Origin: DATDMG01 sp036518955
GTDB lineage: Bacteria; Actinomycetota; Actinomycetes; Actinomycetales; Kineosporiaceae
Length of the DNA stretch: 24,232 nt
Reading direction: 5' to 3'
Assembly: GCA_036518955.1 (NCBI GenBank)
Contig: DATDMG010000064.1
Location: 1-24,232 of the forward strand
This document shows positions 21,492-24,232 of this stretch, piece by piece (within the stretch, counting starts at the first letter, position 1; every line of letters starts with the position of its first letter). The notes beneath the pieces were generated by a model. It did not search any database. It was not told where the DNA came from and worked only from the letters and a program-made list of their open reading frames with translations. Both the position numbers and the translations under genes were made by a program.

Positions 21492-22007
21492 ATGGAGGTC
21501 GGGGACGTACTCGTCGAGGCGTACGGCCGGCTGCCCGAGCTGGTTCGGTCCGCGGTGGAGGGCCTGGAGCCGGAAGCCCTCCGCTGGACCCCGGACGCCG
21601 GCGCGAACCCCATCGGGTGGCTCGTCTGGCACCTCACCAGGGTGCAGGACGATCACGTCGCGGACATCCTCGGCCTCCCCCAGGTCTGGGTCGAGCAGGG
21701 GTGGGCTGGGCGGTTCGGCGCCGACCCCGCCCCCTCGGACACCGGTTTCGGCCACACCCCGCAACAGGTGGCGGCGCTGCGCCCGGCGAGCGGCGAGCTG
21801 CTGATCGAGTACTTCACAGCGGTCTTCGAGCGCACCCGCGGCTGTCTGGCCGGGCTGCGACCCGAGGACCTGGACCGGATCGTCGACGAGCGCTGGGACC
21901 CGCCGGTGACCCTCGGCGTCCGGTTGGTGAGCGTTCTGGACGACGACTGCCAGCACGTCGGCCAAGCCGCCTACGTGCGTGGCCTGTTGGAGCGTCATCG
22001 CGGGTGA
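21492..22007 (+). CDS. DinB/DUF664-family mycothiol-transferase-like protein
   Basis: This 171-residue four-helix-bundle protein belongs to the DinB/YfiT superfamily. In actinobacteria these often act as mycothiol-dependent S-transferases that detoxify electrophiles. Residues 1-60 hold helices 1 and 2, with NPIGWLVWHLTRVQDDH carrying metal-ligand candidates H47 and H55. The last helix has LDDDCQHVGQAAYVRGLLER, where H155 is the expected second ligand and the position four residues before it is Asp rather than His. Whether the metal site is intact is uncertain. The start is ATG 21492, preceded by a GGGGGAG run about nine bases away; ATG 21471 is in frame but lacks a ribosome site. It converges on the response-regulator gene with eight bases between stops. 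Confidence 0.88.
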   Translation: MEVGDVLVEAYGRLPELVRSAVEGLEPEALRWTPDAGANPIGWLVWHLTRVQDDHVADILGLPQVWVEQGWAGRFGADPAPSDTGFGHTPQQVAALRPASGELLIEYFTAVFERTRGCLAGLRPEDLDRIVDERWDPPVTLGVRLVSVLDDDCQHVGQAAYVRGLLERHRG

Positions 22008-22015
22008 GGCGGGTG

Positions 22016-22456
22016 TCAGGTGTTGAGCTGCACGGTGAGCCCGTGCTCGAACAGCGTGCGGTAGAGACTTCGCGTCTGCAGCAGGTTGCGCACCCGGATG
22101 ACGATCTCGGTCGCGTTGAAGGGTTTGGTGAGGAAGTCGGTGGCCCCGGCGTCCAGGGCGCGCCGCAGCGTCTCCGGTGAGCTGTCCGACGTCAGCACGA
22201 TGACGGGCAGGTACGCCCCGGCGGCCCACTCCCGGAGGCGGTGCAGCACCCCGAACCCGTCGATGTACGGCATGTACAGGTCGAGCAGGACGATGTCGGG
22301 GTCGAACCTGTCCAGCTGGTCGACCGCCTCGCGCGGGTCGGTGACGGTCCGGACGGCGTTCATCCCGTAACGGCTGAGCAGCCGGTGCAGCAGCATCACG
22401 TTGTCCTCGTGGTCGTCGACCACGAGGACCTTCGCGTCGGCGTGCGCCTGCAGCAT
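22016..22456 (-). CDS. Single-domain response regulator (CheY-like receiver)
   Basis: This 146-residue protein is a complete receiver domain with all catalytic residues: acidic pair D14/D15 in VLVVDDHEDN, phospho-acceptor D59 in IVLLDLYMPYIDG, T89 in VIVLTSD and K111 in TDFLTKPF. It stops after a short helix (RVRNLLQTRSLYRTLFEHG) that in related proteins continues into a coiled coil and an HD-GYP or kinase domain, so it is a stand-alone receiver. The start is ATG 22456, seven bases after GGAGG. It is divergent from a PAS hybrid kinase across 171 bases, the natural partner for phosphotransfer. As it has no DNA-binding domain, it must act by protein contact or as a phosphate relay or sink. Confidence 0.93.
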   Translation of the reverse strand: MLQAHADAKVLVVDDHEDNVMLLHRLLSRYGMNAVRTVTDPREAVDQLDRFDPDIVLLDLYMPYIDGFGVLHRLREWAAGAYLPVIVLTSDSSPETLRRALDAGATDFLTKPFNATEIVIRVRNLLQTRSLYRTLFEHGLTVQLNT

Positions 22457-22493
22457 GGAACCACCTCCGCTGCGAAGGGGCGGGCATCCGCAA

Positions 22494-22627
22494 AACCCTA
22501 CGATGATCGGGCAGCGAGACGTTCACACTGACCGGCGTCCACGCCAGAATAGCCTTTTTAGTACGGTTTTCACCGGTGGCCCCCCTGCCGGTGCTCCCGC
22601 CAGGTCCCCCGTCTGAGGAGTGCTCGG
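22494..22627. promoter_or_regulatory. AT-rich divergent promoter region
   Basis: The gap between the receiver gene and the hybrid kinase gene has an AT-rich island around 22545-22570 (CCTTTTTAGTACGGTTTTC). On the minus strand GTGAAA, a 16-base spacer and TATTCT make a possible promoter for the receiver. On the plus strand TACGGT and TTCACA are weak candidates for the kinase. Exact start sites cannot be fixed. Confidence 0.35.
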
Positions 22628-24232
22628 ATGACGCAACACGTGCAGTCCGAGGGTGTCCTGCCGCTCGCGGGTCTGCTGGAGGTCGCCCCCGACGGGATCG
22701 TCGTCGTCGATCCGGACGGTGTCGTGGTCGCGGTCAACCGGCAGGCAGAGATCATGTTCGGCTACCCGGACGGGGAACTCGTCGGGTCGCAGGTGGAGCG
22801 GCTCGTCCCGGAACGCCACCGCGCCGCGCACCCGGCCCACCGCGGGGCGTACTCCCGGGACCCCGGCACCCGACCCATGGGCGCGGGGCTGAGCCTGCAC
22901 GGCGTGCGCCGCGACGGCAGCGAGTTCCCCGTCGACATCGCGCTGAGCAGCATCGACCTGGGGGGTCGCCCGGTGGTGCTCGCCGCCGTCCGGGACACCA
23001 GCGAGCGCACTGCGCTGGTGAACGAGCTGCGCCGGGCCCGGGACCAGGCGGACGCCGCGAACCGGGCCAAGAGTGAGTTCCTCTCCCGGATGAGCCACGA
23101 ACTGCGGACGCCGCTCAACGCCATCCTCGGGTTCGCCCAACTCCTCGAGCTCGACGAGCTCGCCCAGGACCAGCGGGAGAGCGTGGCGCTGATCCGGCGG
23201 GCCGGGCTGCACCTGCTCGATCTCATCAACGAGGTGCTCGACATCAGCCGCGTCGAGTCCGGCACGATGGCCCTCTCCCTGGAACCGGTCGCCCTGCGCC
23301 AGGTGATCGGGGAGTCGCTCGAGCTGGTGGCCGGCCAGGCCAGGGCCCGCAGCATCACGTTGGCGCGGCCCGACCTGGAGTCCTGCCGTGACGTCGTCCG
23401 GGCCGACGCGCAGCGGCTCAAGCAGGTGTTGGTGAACCTGCTGTCGAACGCGGTCAAGTACAACCGCGTCGGGGGCCGGGTGGACGTCGAGTGGTCCCGG
23501 GCGGCCGACCGGGTGCGGGTGCGGGTGCGTGACACCGGCCCGGGGATCCCGGCGCAGCTGCGGGCCCGGGTCTTCACCCCGTTCGACCGGCTCGGCGCCG
23601 AATACACCGACGTGGAGGGCAGCGGCGTCGGGCTGGCCCTCGCGCACCGGCTGATGACCGCGATGGAGGGCAGCCTCTGGCTCGAGCCGGAGGTGGCGGG
23701 CGGGGCCGCGTTCGCCCTGGAGCTGCCGGCCGATCAGCTCCCGCACGACGACGAGGGTGATCGCGCGCGGGAGGTGGTGGTGCAGGTTCCGGGTCAGCGC
23801 CCCACGCCCGTCGCCACCGTGCTCTATATCGAGGACAACCTGTCGAACCTGCGGCTCGTGGAACGGGTCGTGTCACGCCGGCCCGCGTGGCGCCTCATCC
23901 ACGCGCTGCACGGCACCCTGGGGGTGGAACTGGCGCGCAGTCACCGGCCCCGGCTCATCCTGCTCGACCTGCACCTGCCCGACCGACCGGGGATCGAGGT
24001 CCTCGGGGCACTGCGCGCCGACCCGCAGACCCGGGGCATCCCGGTGCACATCCTCAGCGCCGACGCCACGCCGGGGCTGCGCGGGACCCTGGAGCGGGCC
24101 GGCGCCCAGGGCTACCTGACCAAGCCGGTCGACGTTCGCCGACGGTTGGACCTGCTGGACGACCACCGGCCCCGACCGGACGTCGCAGGAACCGCCGGCC
24201 CGGCCGGCGACGAAACCGCCGGCCGGGCCGGC
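22628..24232 (+). CDS. PAS hybrid sensor histidine kinase with receiver domain, 3' truncated
   Basis: The frame is open from ATG 22628 to the last base, so at least 535 residues are encoded and the stop lies outside the window. GAGGAG (22615-22620) is seven bases before the ATG. Domains in order: PAS (~10-125; LEVAPDGIVVVDPDGVVVAVN, then GSEFPVDIALSSIDLGGRPVVLAAVRDTSER); a short coiled coil; HisKA with phospho-acceptor H157 in FLSRMSHELRTPLNAILGFAQLL; and HATPase with the N box around N274 (LVNLLSNAVKYN), VRDTGPGIP and GSGVGLALAHRL. The receiver (~395-510) has E402/D403 in YIEDN, D447 in LLDLHLP and K499 in TKPVD. No membrane segment is visible, so it is cytoplasmic. The tail beyond ~510 is Ala/Gly/Pro-rich and may be near the end. 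It is divergent from the lone receiver gene. Confidence 0.95.
   Translation, partial: MTQHVQSEGVLPLAGLLEVAPDGIVVVDPDGVVVAVNRQAEIMFGYPDGELVGSQVERLVPERHRAAHPAHRGAYSRDPGTRPMGAGLSLHGVRRDGSEFPVDIALSSIDLGGRPVVLAAVRDTSERTALVNELRRARDQADAANRAKSEFLSRMSHELRTPLNAILGFAQLLELDELAQDQRESVALIRRAGLHLLDLINEVLDISRVESGTMALSLEPVALRQVIGESLELVAGQARARSITLARPDLESCRDVVRADAQRLKQVLVNLLSNAVKYNRVGGRVDVEWSRAADRVRVRVRDTGPGIPAQLRARVFTPFDRLGAEYTDVEGSGVGLALAHRLMTAMEGSLWLEPEVAGGAAFALELPADQLPHDDEGDRAREVVVQVPGQRPTPVATVLYIEDNLSNLRLVERVVSRRPAWRLIHALHGTLGVELARSHRPRLILLDLHLPDRPGIEVLGALRADPQTRGIPVHILSADATPGLRGTLERAGAQGYLTKPVDVRRRLDLLDDHRPRPDVAGTAGPAGDETAGRAG

Overview
This is a very GC-rich window (third codon positions are almost all G or C). 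It has frequent GTG starts, TANNNT-type -10 boxes placed directly in front of start codons, a DinB/mycothiol-transferase-like protein and an Acg-type nitroreductase. Together these point to a high-GC actinobacterium, probably Pseudonocardiales or a relative; the genus is inferred, not proven. I see ordinary chromosomal DNA with short intergenic gaps (none over 300 bases). There is no rRNA, tRNA, CRISPR array, insertion sequence or phage module.

Layout: 1-611 is the 3' end of an SPFH/band-7 gene. 800-1417 is a TPR-like protein, facing a secreted lytic transglycosylase (1444-2616, minus). 2788-3639 is a SpoU/TrmH RNA methyltransferase whose end overlaps a convergent YbaK-type deacylase (3623-4183, minus). 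4247-5904 (minus) holds a MarR regulator and an Acg-family nitroreductase. 6114-7202 is an orphan double-PAS protein, convergent with a STAS anti-anti-sigma factor (7234-7638, minus). 7923-10459 holds an ACAD10/11-like acyl-CoA dehydrogenase and a class V PLP enzyme. 10502-11923 (minus) is a beta-helix-like protein with a membrane tail. 12071-14340 holds an amidase and an ECF sigma factor. 14481-17891 holds a secreted lysozyme-like protein, a candidate small ORF and a ThDP enzyme of the ILVBL/HACL2 type. 17935-19409 (minus) holds a pirin and an RsbW-like ATPase. 19600-21297 is a TPR-GGDEF diguanylate cyclase. 21492-22007 is the DinB protein. 22016-24232 is a receiver-only regulator divergent from a PAS hybrid histidine kinase that runs off the right edge.

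Two themes link the genes. The first is signalling: orphan PAS protein, STAS factor, RsbW-like kinase, ECF sigma factor, diguanylate cyclase, hybrid kinase and lone receiver. The second is redox or electrophile defence: MarR regulator, Acg nitroreductase, pirin and DinB protein. The most useful observation is that the marR promoter (5925-5942) and the pirin promoter (18971-18988), 13 kb apart, carry the same 18-bp dyad (TAGTTGA-N4-TCAACTA type). This suggests that the MarR protein controls both loci. I found no clear new multi-gene system. The other points of interest are small candidate ORFs, several apparently leaderless starts, shared stop-codon inverted repeats and unusual domain architectures.
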